From Fragaria x ananassa (taxonomy: Eukaryota > Streptophyta > Magnoliopsida > Rosales > Rosaceae): a DNA stretch of 64,000 nt. Shown here one piece after another: positions 47,433-60,300 of the stretch. Under the pieces are notes generated by a model. The model did not search any database. It worked only from the letters and a program-made list of their open reading frames with translations, and had not been told where the DNA came from. Every line of letters begins with the position of its first letter. Positions within the stretch are counted from its first letter, which is position 1. A program made the translations under genes and the position numbers. The stretch spans positions 1,614,501-1,678,500 of the forward strand of contig CP139753.1 of assembly GCA_034370585.1 (NCBI GenBank). Reading direction: 5' to 3'.

Positions 47433-48428
47433 TCAATCCTTCCTCCAAGCATAGAGCAACAAAGAAAACCCTCCATTACTACCACTGGACCTAGTAGATG
47501 AAGAACATGAACTTCTCCCACCATCACTGCTTTCCTCTGCCCATTGCAACACACTCGAGCATGATGGGGACGGCGATAATGAGACCATCGAGGGCATTGA
47601 CGCTGAAGCAGCCGACATTGACAAGCTCTTCCTCATCAACCTCTTCTCAGAACCTACCATTTCTGGCCACACCCCACCATCACCAACTTGGAAAACAAAT
47701 ACACCATGTCCAGTGCCATTAGTAGCACCTTTACGATCATTAACCCAGTTGAACACATCCCAATAGAATTCAAATTCGACTCCACCAACAAAAATTCTCT
47801 CATTGCCTCTGAATTTCCAAGCCAGCCTTTTCACAATTAGGCTAGTTTCTCCATCTACCTTCACTTTGAGAGTACCCTCACTGCACTCTATGCCAATCTC
47901 ATGCTTGGACCCCAAGAACTGAGCTCGAGATATGTAATTCTTATGCCCAAACACATGCTCTCGCCTTGACAGTAGTGTTGGTTGTCCAAGTTGGTGAGCC
48001 CCAAGTAACCCTGATCGCCGAGTCAACTCATCCAAAAGATCCCCTAGAAAGAACTGAACTCTAGCATTGCAAGAAATGGCAATGTAAAAGCCAGACTCAG
48101 GCTCAGCCGAGTTGTGAGCAAAGTTAGCCCGACTGAAATCCCAGTAGAGTTTGATTCTCTGGTAATGGTGTTGGGTTAAGAGGATGGACTTGGAACCTGG
48201 TTTAGTTCGGAAAAATGAGAAGGTTGTTGGATTGAGAGAGATGGTGATGGAAAAAGAGTCTGGAGCATGTATAGTTAGGGAGTGAGAGAAGAGGGTTTTG
48301 GACCAAGTGAGAGTGAGATATGTAGGTGAGTTGCAAAGCTGAGTTTGGTATATGCAGGTTATGAGGTTTTGGGGCACTTGAGAGCTGCTTGAGAGTGTGT
48401 TGGGTTGGCTGAAACATGCTGGGATCAT
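47433..48428 (-). CDS. DUF868 family protein, copy 2
   Basis: A single exon of 331 codons from ATG 48428 (MIPACFSQPNTLSSSSQVPQ) to a stop at 47433-47435. DUF868 blocks in order: NLITCIYQTQLCNSPTYLTL, RIKLYWDFSRANFAHN, EPESGFYIAISCNARVQFFL, SRREHVFGHKNYISRAQFLG, VKRLAWKFRGNERIFVGGVE, FEFYWDVFNW and the C-terminal GGFSLLLYAWRKD. A serine-rich insertion (MSAASASMPSMVSLSPSPSC) precedes the last motif and distinguishes this subgroup from copy 1, from which it has diverged strongly. Function is unknown. Confidence 0.93.
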   Translation of the reverse strand: MIPACFSQPNTLSSSSQVPQNLITCIYQTQLCNSPTYLTLTWSKTLFSHSLTIHAPDSFSITISLNPTTFSFFRTKPGSKSILLTQHHYQRIKLYWDFSRANFAHNSAEPESGFYIAISCNARVQFFLGDLLDELTRRSGLLGAHQLGQPTLLSRREHVFGHKNYISRAQFLGSKHEIGIECSEGTLKVKVDGETSLIVKRLAWKFRGNERIFVGGVEFEFYWDVFNWVNDRKGATNGTGHGVFVFQVGDGGVWPEMVGSEKRLMRKSLSMSAASASMPSMVSLSPSPSCSSVLQWAEESSDGGRSSCSSSTRSSGSNGGFSLLLYAWRKD

Positions 48429-50010
48429 GGTGTCGAATTCTGGTGCTTAATTGTTACTCAAACCATGAAGTAGCTGAAGAATTTGTGGGAATGAAGGTTG
48501 TAAGATGAAGAGTTGGAGTCTTTGCTACTAGTAGTGGTAGTATAAGAAGAGCTTTTAGCTTTTGGTAAGCAAAAATTGTGTTTGTGCTTTGAATCTTGAT
48601 GATGAAAAATACAAGACCCTCATCATCACCATCATCAGCACCAATGGCTAAGCCATACAGCTAGCTACTGTTGTTTCATGTTATTTCCTCCTTGATTTGC
48701 GCATTTGAAAGGGTTTTAAATTTATCTCTTTTTCATATACAAATGGGGAAGTAATGAGCTGGGTTGCACTGGGGCTTCTGGGTCACAGTTGCAGGTGACT
48801 ATGGTTTTATTTTAGGTTACTTTAAGGGTAAGTCACTAATCAAAGTCTTCTTATCTATGTATTTGTTCTTCTTCCTATGCCATATCAAAAGGAGTATGGA
48901 AGATGGGGCCTTGGGAAAAGAGGAGAGGGCCAACAACTTTTGTATGCTTGCTTCACTTCACCTCACTTTTAGTTAAAGAAGAAGACAAAGCATACATGGC
49001 ATGTAACTTCTTGAATAATAAATTGAGAGTTACACAAAACCATGCATTCAACTCTTTTCTTCCTGGCTGTGGATGACTCTGTGCATTGGCCTAATGTAGA
49101 GAAAACAAGTTTCTGATCTAGCTTGTGTGGCTGTGCAGATTTTTGAGGCAAGCTCTCTTGGGTTGAATGCTGCTGGGCACATTCCCAGCACATCCCTATT
49201 TCATAGCCTAACAATATTATTCTTCTTTTGGTGAATGGCTTTGGTCCTGTTGATCAAGATATATACTACATGTACACCTAAGCTAACCTTTCAAACTTTT
49301 GTGTATACTATTGTGATCTGCACAAACTACAAGGGTAAGTACCAATAACTATTCTGAGTTCTTACTGCAGCCATTTTTCTTTCTTTGAATCACAGTAATG
49401 GAAAAGATCAAGGATGTAAACTTGTATCAATGCTACATTGGTACTAGATTTAACAGGCTTGCCTGCTTTGTACACCCGCAGCAAAATAACATTATTACAC
49501 ATCAAGTTTTAACCTCCGGATCAGTAGAACAGAAGGCCCTTTGAGAAGGTTTGTGATCCTCAGGCCCCAACATTGCCTAGAAATCTAAAATCTACTAGTC
49601 CAGGACCCTACTCTACTAGCAGAAAGAATTTGCATACTTTAATAAAGATATCTAGAATAATGTGGTGAGTATATCTCATGACACCATCAAGCCAACCGTG
49701 TTGCTCATCTTAATAGAGAAAAGAATAAGTGTATGCAAAAGTGAATAACTACGAGAACCCGATGCCACGTATCATCTTATTCTAAATGATATTATCTAAT
49801 TTTTTTATTATATATTACAACTTCGTGAATCGATGTAATGTTTTGTAATTTTAATGTCTTCTTTTATTTTTGTTACACGAAAACATACCAAAAGAATGTA
49901 GATTGTGAATGTAAGACTAGAGATAAAGTCACAGCACTAATAACATTGTCGATAAATGTGATGGAAGCCAAACGAATAATATAGGATAAAGAAAATTTTT
50001 TCAACAGAAA
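48429..50010. other. Upstream region of DUF868 copy 2
   Basis: No gene is supported. Short open frames (for example 48764-48976 plus and 48969-49214 minus) lack recognisable content. Confidence 0.45.
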
Positions 50011-50013
50011 TTA

Positions 50014-50086
50014 GCCATCTTAGCTCAGCCGGTAGAGCGCACGGCTTTTAACCTTGTGGTCGTGGGTTCGATTCCCACAGACGGCG
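50014..50086 (+). tRNA. trnK-UUU: tRNA-Lys (anticodon UUU), with two stem mismatches
   Basis: A 73-nt cloverleaf: acceptor GCCATCT/AGACGGC with discriminator G, D arm GCTC-AGCCGGTA-GAGC, anticodon loop CTTTTAA (anticodon TTT), variable loop TGGTC, T arm GTGGG-TTCGATT-CCCAC. There is no intron and internal promoter boxes A and B are recognisable. Two stem pairs are broken: A4 against C69 in the acceptor, and a C-T opposition in the anticodon stem (CACGG/CCTTG). The gene may be slightly decayed or a low-activity copy. Its 3' end matches the primer-binding site of the LTR element in this window. Confidence 0.88.
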
Positions 50087-53000
50087 TAGCGGTGCCGTAT
50101 TCAAATTATTTTTGTTTTATATCCCTGTGCAGCTGTGCTTGATCAGGCCTGACCCATTTAGGGCTGAGGAATTGGGTTTTAATCTGTAGCCTGATTTTCA
50201 AACAGGTATTTTTTTTTTTGCTCAAACTTATCAGTCCCAAGATTTTTCAAAATTTTCTCAAAAAATGAAGAAAAAATATCTATGATCTGGTTGCTACAGA
50301 GCTCTCAGAATAGTGACAATGAAGGAGCGTAGGATCCCCACTTAAACATATGTCTGCATGTGAACTGTTTTTGTATATGTGCCACTGCCACCTAACCTCC
50401 AAACATCACACATGCATATATGCCTTGCTTACACACCAAATTCTAATTATCCATACCAATAAAATTGACCCAAAATACATTTCCTGCAACCTTGACAGTG
50501 TTTTTATATGCAAATACAAAGGTGTCACAGATATAACTCATTACCATGGTAGCCTACCAAATTTAGTACCCTTTGATTACATCTAATGATGATCTTAATC
50601 TGTGGGCTGGTTGATGACAGAGGATGAGATATGTTTTGATGCCCATAATTGTGGTAGTGTTCTAGATGAGCTACTACAATAGCTCGAAAGTATCACTACA
50701 AAAATTAGGTGTTTACATTCTTTGAATAAGAGAAAGTTGGGCGACTAGTTAATGAACTAAACGACGACTCGGTGAGTTATCTTTATATTCTTATTCTTAC
50801 TTGTTTAATAATGATTTCATAATACGAGCACATTGCTAACCCTGTTATTGGACTACTTATCAATCACACATTACTAACCTTTTCAATCGAATAGTAGTAA
50901 TAAGCCAAAACTTCACTAGATTGAAAATTTTCTCATATTTGGTCTCTAGTCAAACTAATTAATAGACGTGTTTTTGGCTTTATATTATTATATACTAGCT
51001 TTTTTATATTTACACGGGATCACAAATTCACAATAACGGGTATGCATCCCATTACCCACTTTTCTCTCCACAATTATCTATTTATTTTACTATTTTGTTT
51101 TTTTAATTTGGCGTCTTACTATAATAACTTTTATTTTTGATAACCTTCAATGAACTCATTAAAGGTAAAATTGATAAGACACAATTTGGTGAATTTCTGT
51201 TTGTTTTATAGAAATAAATCTTTCTGATATCTTTTATTTTAATGAATTTTATACTTATAGGAGACAGTATGAAAAATTCAAAAAATCGGTAAAGCCTTTG
51301 ACACTAAAAAGACTTGACTTTCTAATATAGTAGAGAAGAGAATACAGTTTTTAGTTTAGCACGCGAATAACTTCAAACCTAAACTCGAGGGTTGTACTTT
51401 AGTCAAGAAGATGATTAATATATAAAAGATCGATCACTTAGAGATTAATGTATATTTTTATGTACAAAAGTCCTAATTAATACCCTATAAAATATGGAAC
51501 ATCAATCCCAAGTACTTAGTTTGTTTTTGGCTTCATTTTTTCAGTCAGTCACAAAGCCCTTTCGTATATTTTTGACCCTTGTGTGTACGAAATCCATGTT
51601 CAACAACAACTATTCAAGTTAGGAATATTGAAATGTTGATAGTACTTTGAACGTTATTTTTTTTTTTTTTTTTTTTTCATTTTTTACTTTGAACGTTATT
51701 AGTTGTTAATCTTATCTTAAATCCATTGTCATATCATTAATAATTAAAGAGCATGAAAAAGCATCACAGCTGAAAATAACATGTGTTACATCAGTTGATT
51801 AGACAAAGAGTTATAATGTATTTTTTTTTTTAGAAACCATATATAATTTAGGTCTTTTAATTGTGAATCTCTTCTGGACCTTGTCTGGTTCATAGAGAGG
51901 AAGTATTTGAAAAAAAAAAAAAAAAAGGTTTCTTGCATTTGGGAAAACAAAAGGAAAATAAACACATTCCTGATTGAAGGAAAAATAAATATATAAGAAA
52001 TGATCATTCATTTCAAAATCCATCTGACTTGTACCTAAATGCATTTTAAAGTTTTTACCGATTATATGAGAAATGATATCAAGTATGCGGTGGTGCGTAG
52101 CTTTTAGATTCAACTTCGTCTACATATATAATGATCAATATAGCTTATGGGAAATTAGCATAGACTTACTAAATGGGAAGTCATCATAAGTTGCTAGTTG
52201 AACATGACGTAATCTCTTAGTTAACATATATATCATTGATAGGATTATGGATTTGTATGAGGGATTCTGGCATAAACCATGAAGTTTCAATTGTTTATAA
52301 ATCTTTCTTGCCCTTTGCCCACATACAATTAACAAGTAATCATACAAAGCTATAGGATAGTGATCGATGGAGTCATTCTCTTTTTAGAAAGGCAATCAAA
52401 TTACACTTTTCAAAACGAAAGCACACAGTTGAGGATCATATATTACAGACAAGATATTTTCTGGAATTATACATGCATCCAACCCTAGAGAAGCACTAGT
52501 GTACATTTGTACACAGTTATAGGAACAGCCCCGAGCCTCAGATGTAGATTTGTAGGTCGACATGATCAAGTATAGTTTCATTGTGTCATGACTTTACGTT
52601 AATTTGATCATACCTAAGGTTTAGAGTGACCTAAACACGCATAGACAACTATATAACTAAATTAGGCTAAACGCTAAGTGCTAAAAGATGTGAAAGGACC
52701 AGACATTAGAGTTGTCTGAATGCAGTGATACAATTGGACGTGCATTCATGCATGAATCGTATTCATCGAATACTATGGAGATCAAAGATTGAACCCTAAC
52801 CTCCCAAGCTTACCATGTGCCCTATCAAATCAGTAGCTCAATTTGTTAGCTAATTCTGCAACACACAGCAGCTAGTTTTCTTTTTCAATTACAACATATA
52901 TCAAACTAATTATATGTCGGCCTTCTCTGATACATAACAATCCGGTGAAGCTCAACCCAACAACTCTGGTCGGGAACCGATCGAGATCAGTTAGGTTTAC

Positions 53001-53404
53001 TGAATTCCTTCTTTTTTCTTGGATGTTATCAAACGCTTCACTTTCACGTATTCGCATATGATTTCACGCAGCTTAGCTTATAACATCCCCACAGTGAATA
53101 CGTGATCGACCAGCTAGCAGAGTACTGTTTTGTTTTCGATTTTTCAGCGAGACAAACTCATGTGTTCTGTTGATCTTCAGAGACAGCTGATCTCCATGCA
53201 CGACCTAATCCCCTGATTCTTATTGTCTCGAGCACAATTGCACAGAGGATTGGTTGGAACTTCTTTTTCATCATTTCTGGAAACTGAATGAACACCAGAT
53301 TTGACTGTACCTTCTTCTAGCTCCTTATCTAGCTATGAGCTCTCAAATTGGGTGTGGACCTTGTCTTCACCAAACTGAAAACTCATGTTCTAAGCACTCA
53401 TGTG

Positions 53405-53431
53405 CTCTCTCTCTCTCTCTCTCTCTCTCTG
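53405..53431. repeat. (CT)n microsatellite
   Basis: About 13 CT units in an otherwise unremarkable intergenic stretch. Confidence 0.95.
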
Positions 53432-53672
53432 GTTGAACACTAGTATAGTCAGTTTCTTTGAGCAGCTAAATGACTGGAATATCCTCACGGCAGTTGGTGA
53501 AAGGGTACCCTTGGTGAAACCCTAGCTAGCTTCTGGGTAATTCATATCAGTCTTAAACTCTTAATAATATTGCATTTGAAATTTTGATATAATATATGGG
53601 ACTGAAGGAAGTTAGCCAAAAACTGGGACTTGAAAAGAATATTATTACAACACAAACTGTGTATTTCTGACA

Positions 53673-53694
53673 ATATATATATATATATATATAT
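53673..53694. repeat. (TA)n microsatellite
   Basis: About 11 TA units. Confidence 0.95.
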
Positions 53695-54954
53695 GAGAGT
53701 CCAAAGTTCATGCAATGTTGGTTATGTACGTTCTTTCTGTTATAGATTCAAAAATACTCGCAATTTTTGACTGGAAATTTTGTTTGTGTCATGAAGTTTC
53801 ATATTTTAATGGTTTCAACCGTTACTGTCTGTCATCTAGAATTGCGAGGATTTCGATCATCTTGTTCAATCAGTTGGCTGCAAAAGATATTGAACAACTA
53901 TTTTCAACGCAAAAATAGTTGTATTTTTGTTTTCGGCAAACAATCATGGACTGGTTAAGGCCAACTGACGATGTATAGGTCTGGGGAAATCTTGATTTGG
54001 CGAAATCATCAAATATCATTATTGCACATTTTTTTAAATTACCCTGGTCAATTTGCACTGAAAATATCTGGATTGGATAAAATTTGGATAATAACTTAGA
54101 CCATGAAGGAAACTTTTGATATCCGATCCATATTTACTGATGATCAATGAATTCTTTGATTAGATAACTTTTCAAGAGAATTAACCTTGATTTAAGAAAT
54201 AAAACAAAACACAATGCATAAAAAATGTGGCGCGCGATCCGTACTAATGAAACTTTTTGAAAGCTTCTTCATCTTACTCATACTTAGACATATTCTTTAA
54301 GTTCGCAGTTCTCTTTATTTGTACATGTATCTCAAACTGTTTGATAAATTTTTCAGTATTTCTTTATAAATTTCTTTTACTTATCCGAAATACAATTAGG
54401 TAGGCAAAAATGCCTTAAAAATCATGACACAATATCCGTACAGATTGTCAAGTACTGTGATATTGAATCTTATTGCCACAAAGTTAATATTGCGCGCAAC
54501 AGTCATGATGATGAATCTTATTTGAAAACTTCTTCATCGTTTTATGTGAAGAAAAGTAACTCTCTACTCATTCATAAATTCGTCCCAGATCCTTTAAATA
54601 TAACTCATATGACTAATTTCTTTACGTAAACAAATTATTTCTAATAAATCCTTGGTAACTAAATAAAAGAAAAATGAAAGTTACAAGAAAAAAAATGGAA
54701 AAGAAAGATCGCTAATCATTCAACCTTCATTCGACGACTTTGAAGTTTGATGGGTTTCCTCCAAAAATTGATTCCGAGTCCAGTCAATCAGTGAATGACA
54801 GAACGAGCATGGTCCATGGTGTCCAGGTATGAGCTAGCCGAAGCATCAAAACTCATCACAAAGTGGGTCCTTTCGTTTCTTGCATCAGTTACACTTCAAG
54901 TTTTGCATGTTCCACCGTCAAAAAAAACTACCATGGCTTCTCTCTTCTGTTTCG

Positions 54955-54962
54955 TATAAATA
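54955..54962 (+). promoter_or_regulatory. TATA box of WNK
   Basis: TATAAATA about 280 bp upstream of the WNK ATG, followed by a leader rich in CTTC/TCTC. Plausible as the core promoter. Confidence 0.5.
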
Positions 54963-55237
54963 AGAAGAGACTCTGCTCTATTTGTCAAGTACCGTCGTGG
55001 GACTGGTGGTTTCCTTCTTCATTGTATTAAACAAGTTATTGTTTTCTCTCGAGCTTCTTCCCTTCAAAAGCAATATTTTATGTCAAAAATCATCTCCTCT
55101 TTCCTTTCTCTCCCATTTGTTTTGTGTCAGAATACAAGAAGAGCCAGCCATAAGGGGAAAAAAGCTTTAGCCTTTAACTAATCATAGCACAGAGAAAAGT
55201 GAGCCAAAAAAAAAGAACCTGAGATTGGTTTTTAGAA

Positions 55238-58116
55238 ATGAATGGTCTCTCACATCTTGAACCGGAATACTCTGAGTTTGTTGAAGTAGATCCAACTGGC
55301 AGATATGGTAGAGTAAGCAAATTAAACTGTCTCCCTAAACTTTCTCTATTTTTTCTGTGTCTTTAAACTCTGTCATCTGCTTGAAAATTGGTCCTAAATG
55401 GGTCTTTGGTCTGGTTGCAGTACAATGAAATCCTAGGCAAAGGAGCTTCAAAGACAGTGTATGTACTCAAAGCTCTTGTGTTTCTTACAATTTGATGAAA
55501 ACCCAGTTTGGTTTATCCAAAGCTAAATTTGGGACTTTCTGTGAGAATTTGCTAAAATTCAGTGTTTGGGTTTTGATTGGTGCAGTTACAGAGCATTTGA
55601 TGAGTATGATGGGATTGAAGTTGCTTGGAACCAGGTCAAGCTTTATGATTTTCTTCAAAGTCCTGAAGATCTTGAGAGGCTGTACTGTGAAATTCACCTC
55701 CTCAAGACACTGAAGCACAAGAACATTATGAAGTTCTACACTTCTTGGGTTGACACTTCAAAAAGAAACATCAATTTTGTAACTGAAATGTTCACTTCTG
55801 GGACTCTTAAACAGTTAGTGTTTTATGACTTTGTACCAAAAAGAAAGAAAAATTTATGTCTTTTTGCTCCCTGAATCCTTTGGGGTCAATTTTTGATAGT
55901 CTGTTTTGGGTTTTCTTAGGTACAGACTAAAGCACAAGAGAGTAAACATCAGAGCTGTCAAGCATTGGTGTAGGCAGATCTTGGGAGGGCTTTTGTATCT
56001 GCATAGCCATGACCCTCCTGTGATTCATAGAGATCTCAAATGTGACAACATCTTTATTAATGGAAATCAAGGGGAAGTGAAGATTGGTGATCTTGGTTTA
56101 GCAGCGATCTTAAGGAAATCACAACATGCTGCTCACTGTGTTGGTAAGTTTAACTGATTCATACTGTGTAAATTCAAAATTTTGTTGCTTTGTTAATTTG
56201 TAAGTAGTTCTGTGGCTAGAAGTTGATATGTGTTTTAGATTCCTTTTTTCTTTGTTGTTAAGTAGGGACACCAGAGTTCATGGCACCAGAAGTATATGAA
56301 GAGGCATATAATGAGCTAGTTGACATATATTCGTTTGGGATGTGCGTTTTGGAAATGGTGACTTTTGAATATCCTTATAGTGAATGCACTCATCCTGCTC
56401 AGATCTACAAGAAAGTTGTTTCAGTAAGAGGATTCTCTTTTTATAACTCTCTTTCACACTTTCTCTTTCTCTCCATTTAGTGGCATGCTTTTTCTGTAGG
56501 AAAAATTGGAGTAAAAGATTCCTTTTGACATGTTTTAGGGGAAAAAACCAGATGCTTTGTACAAAGTTAAAAATCCAGAAGTAAGAAAGTTTGTTGAGAA
56601 ATGTTTGGCAACTGCATCTATGAGGCACTCTGCGATTGAGCTTTTGAACGATGATTTTCTCCGAGTAGATGAATGTGATTATGATTTGAGACCAGTGAAT
56701 TATGGCAGGCAGCTTGATGACATAGGTCCTCTTGTAAGGCAGCCTGTTTACGAGGTTCATCAAAACAACAGTTCGTTTAGTAACGGATACTCGAATGGCT
56801 ATGGTTTTGATTCCCAAAACGAATGGGGGTATCATCCTTTTGAGGTGGAATCAAGTGGAATAGAACTCTTTGAGCACCATGATGATGAGGAACATGGTGA
56901 AAATGTGGACATAAGTATTAGAGGGAAGCGAAAAGAAGATGGTAGAATCATCCTGAGACTTAGAATTGCAGATAAAGAAGGTTTGATCTGTCTTTATTTT
57001 GTTTCCATAAGCCTATATATAAATCTGTATGCATTCTTTACTTCTGAAAATTAAATGTAGAATTAATTCTTCTACTTTGCAGGACATATACGGAAGATTT
57101 ATTTCCCATTTGACATTGAGATGGATACAGCACTGAGTGTTGCAACTGAAATGGTGGCAGAGCTGGATATCACTGATCATGATGTAACAGAAATTGCAGA
57201 TATGATTGATGGGGAAATTGCTTCTTTGGTACCGGGTTGGCAGTCTGGGCCAGGAATTGTGGAAACACCGCGTTTTTCCAATCAAAACATTTGTCAAAAT
57301 TGTGTATCCAACCACACCTCTAGTGGTTCCTTCATGGAGTTTCTCTCTGACAACCCCGGGGCTACTCAAGGTTGTACACATGGATGTGCTTCAATGCATG
57401 GTCGTTTTGAGGAGATTACATATCAAGAAGATGAGTCGAAACATCATGTAACAGAGGATATACCGAATGAATCAAGCCAATCAGACTGCCTACATTACCA
57501 AGAATTCTGGGGACAACATGAGAGTCGTGAGCTTAGTTCAGTGGGCTCTGGACAAAGCCATTCAGACGAAGAATATGAAAAAATGAATCAGTTAGTCACA
57601 GTCATGCAGGATCTTAAATTGGACAACACCATTGCTTCTGATGCAAGAAATTCTCTGCGGAACATATCCGGTTCACATCCCTTTTCCACAGTGCCCTCGA
57701 TCTATTGTGACCTCTCAGATAATTCTGAGCATGAAATTCAAAAGGAATTTAGGTGGCTCAAGGCAAAGCACCAGATTGAGTTGAGGGAACTTAGAGATCA
57801 GCAGTTAGGACTTGTCTCAAAATCTTCAAATAAAGAACACGAAAGAGACAATGGGAGCTTATCAAGTCTGGTATCAAACACCATGAAAGGGAACAACTAT
57901 GACAGAAGTTCAAGCTTTACATGCCTTCCTGGTCCTAATAAGAGCTGCCCCAGTTCGGAAACCCTAAGGGTCCGAAAGTGTGAGGCGATTTTGGAGTGTC
58001 CTGATGCTGAAGAGGAGGATATGGGTACTGCCAACAGCTTCTACACCAAATCACAGTTGCTTCCGCACTCTCTTTGCAGGACAGTTTCTCTCCCCGTTGA
58101 TGCTGTTGATTCATAA
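55238..58116 (+). CDS. WNK: WNK (with-no-lysine) protein kinase, 7 exons
   Basis: Exons: 55238-55312, 55421-55458, 55586-55813, 55920-56143, 56266-56423, 56539-56980, 57083-58116. All are GT-AG and phase-consistent, giving 732 residues. The kinase domain is at about 26-285. The usual ATP-binding lysine is absent from subdomain II (VAWN, N53) and the substitute lysine lies in the glycine loop GKGASKTVY (K36). Catalytic HRDLKCDN is near 150, metal-binding GDLGLA near 170, then GTPEFMAPEVYEE and the WNK signature VDIYSFGMCVLEMVT. After the kinase come an OSR1_C-like peptide-binding domain (about 375-430; IILRLRIADKEGHIRKIYFP) and a long low-complexity tail with a coiled-coil-like EIQKEFRWLKAKHQIELREL. 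Plant WNKs act in osmotic/salt, circadian and flowering responses. The start LEPEYSEFVEVDPTGRYGRY fits the WNK1/2/3/9 type; the number is not assigned. Confidence 0.95.
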
Positions 58117-59660
58117 ACTTGTAGAGGTTTCACCAACCAAGTTCCATACCAAAAGAGCTAATCTTTCTTGACGAAGGGATATAGCTCTTTGAGGTAATGG
58201 GATGGTGTGACCATGTGTATTAGTAAATTATATGAATTTTGAGGGAAATACAAGTTTTGAGGCCTATAAGATTCAGTACATTTTGATATTGCTCTGAATA
58301 TCAGTAGTGAAAAGTATAGGTGTGATCAGTGAGGCATCTAGGTGCTGGTGAAGGGCTGAAGGCAATCTCTATGGTCGTTATCTCAATTTTATTTATGGTC
58401 ATCGAAAAGCTTTAGTTTATCTATATATTTACAAGAATCTTTAAGACAAAATAGACAAAATGTTTGAAGAACAATCTTCAAAAACTAACTTGAATCATAT
58501 TATGCCGAAAGAACTTGCTCCTTAAAATGGGGCGTCAAAGAATCTGATATCTTATTGGAGCTTTATTGATTTTGTGTTCTGAGACATTATTGAGGGAGAG
58601 ATGAACCATTGAAAAATGATGATGAATTGAATTATTGGCATGGATCATCAACATAGTCAGTTGCTGCTTGGCTGGCCAATGAGAGGTTTTAACAATCAGG
58701 ACTTTTGAGATTGATTTTTGTAGGACCATCCTCCCTAATATGTCATTAAGTATGGAGCGGGTATTTCCAAAACAATCATCTTCCATGTTTTATGCTGTGA
58801 TGCTGATCTACTTGCAATCAATCTCAGACATGAGAAAGACTGACACAGTTAGTTCTCTAGTTTCTTGTATTTTTTTTTATCAATAAATTTTCGTGAATGA
58901 ACAGTGAAATAGTCTCTTTATGCTTATTAAAAAAAAGACTATAACAGAATTATATCCTTATGTGATACGTTTAACTTATTACTTTATATAATGTAATCTA
59001 TAATACATTAAAAATCTCAATACGTAAAGTATTATTTACTTGTTTAGCATCAAATGACGAATTAATTGTGTGATATCTATCTAATTTAGAGTTCTCTCCG
59101 AATTTTTTCAATTAGGAAATCGTCGACGTACAAACAAACTCGCTTATGAGTCATCTGACAGTGACACATAAGAGGTTCCAAATCACATATATTGTGGGAT
59201 GAGCTGCAGGCCTGCAGCTACAGGACTATCCCTATCTTGCATCCAAGTTGTACGCATCTACAAGGAGATTTTGCACATCATTTTCTTTGCTTTATGGTTT
59301 TGTTAAAGTGGCATGGGTAGCGTAGTGGACGCCTACCATACTTTGTTTGTTTATGTATTTCCTGACTTAGGTGTTTCATTTGGACTAACTAAAAATGTTT
59401 CAAACTTGCCACTTTATAGGAAAATCTAGAGCAATATTCATGCGTGAGATTTTAGATATCTATTTGTTGATACCAAAAAAAAAGAAGAAAAGGATTACAA
59501 AAGAAAATAATAATAATAATAAAAATAATGATAGTCATTTTCTTGTGTTACATACACAAAGCTTTTGAGTTTAATTGTAACTCTTGCAAAAAAATGTGTT
59601 TGGATAAGAATACAATTCGGGCATCAAAATCCAATTGCAAATTAATCTTCCGAGCCAAAC
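58117..59660. other. Gene-free region after WNK
   Basis: 3' flank of WNK followed by AT-rich spacer. No supported gene is present. Confidence 0.45.
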
Positions 59661-59664
59661 ACTC

Positions 59665-59673
59665 TATATAAAG
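59665..59673 (+). promoter_or_regulatory. TATA-like box before the hairpin array
   Basis: TATATAAAG in CTCTATATAAAGAGGCC, followed by a purine-rich leader-like stretch (AAGGGGGGAGGAGACATAC...) and a TTTGCAG acceptor-like signal near 59855. It looks like the start of a transcription unit or of an LTR-type promoter. No transcript evidence is available from sequence. Confidence 0.45.
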
Positions 59674-60065
59674 AGGCCAAAACCTCCAAAAGAAGGGGGG
59701 AGGAGACATACAAAGAGGGAAGCAGAGGCAGGCGGAGGTAGAAGAAGGAGAAGAGAACAAGCGAAGCAAAAAGTAGAAGAGAGAGAAAAAAAGCGGCGAG
59801 CCAGCAAGAAAGTGGAGCTCTCATTCTCATTCTAACTCTCTTTATTTTTTTTGCAGCATCTCTTTCTGTCTCGTCCCTTGCTCCGCCGGAAGCCCTGAAA
59901 GTATGTCTTTAGCGTACCATCTCTTCCTTCCCGAGCAAGGCCACAATGTCGTTCAAACTTCACAGCCCTAAGGCGCAACGAAACGATTTCGCATAGAAGC
60001 AGAAGCCCTAAGGCGAGGCGAGGTGACCTTGCATCTAAGCAGGGGGCGAGACGACCTCGCATAAA

Positions 60066-60290
60066 GCGAGATGACCTCGCCCCTCCTCTTGCTACAACAA
60101 ATATATGGCCTTGCACCTTGCATAACAAGTCATACAAGGGGAAGAGAACAATCAAGTAACGCGAGTCTGAAGAACATGAACTTTAGGGCGAGATGACCTC
60201 GCCCCCTCCTCTAGTTATAACAAATATATGACCTTGCACCTCGCATAACAAGCCATACAAGGGGAAGAGAACAAACAAGTAACGCGAGTC
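60066..60290. repeat. 122-bp tandem duplication with hairpin motifs
   Basis: Two copies (starting about 60066 and 60188) share GCGAGATGACCTCGCCCC, then ACAAATATATG, CCATACAAGGGGAAGAGAAC and AAGTAACGCGAGTC. The first part of each is the palindrome GCGAG-ATGAC-CTCGC. The copies differ at several bases. It lies directly upstream of the 41-bp array. Confidence 0.85.
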
Positions 60291-60300
60291 AGAATACCTA

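Larger units (their letters stand above)
50087..55230. other. Long gene-free region upstream of WNK
   Basis: AT-rich DNA with poly-T/A runs (51657-51677, 51908-51926), (CT)n at 53405-53431 and (TA)n at 53673-53694. No coding frame with recognisable content is seen on either strand. The last few hundred bases probably hold the WNK promoter and leader. Confidence 0.5.

Noticed and set aside
56278..56835. Minus-strand 185-codon frame
   Set aside because: Antisense to WNK kinase exons.
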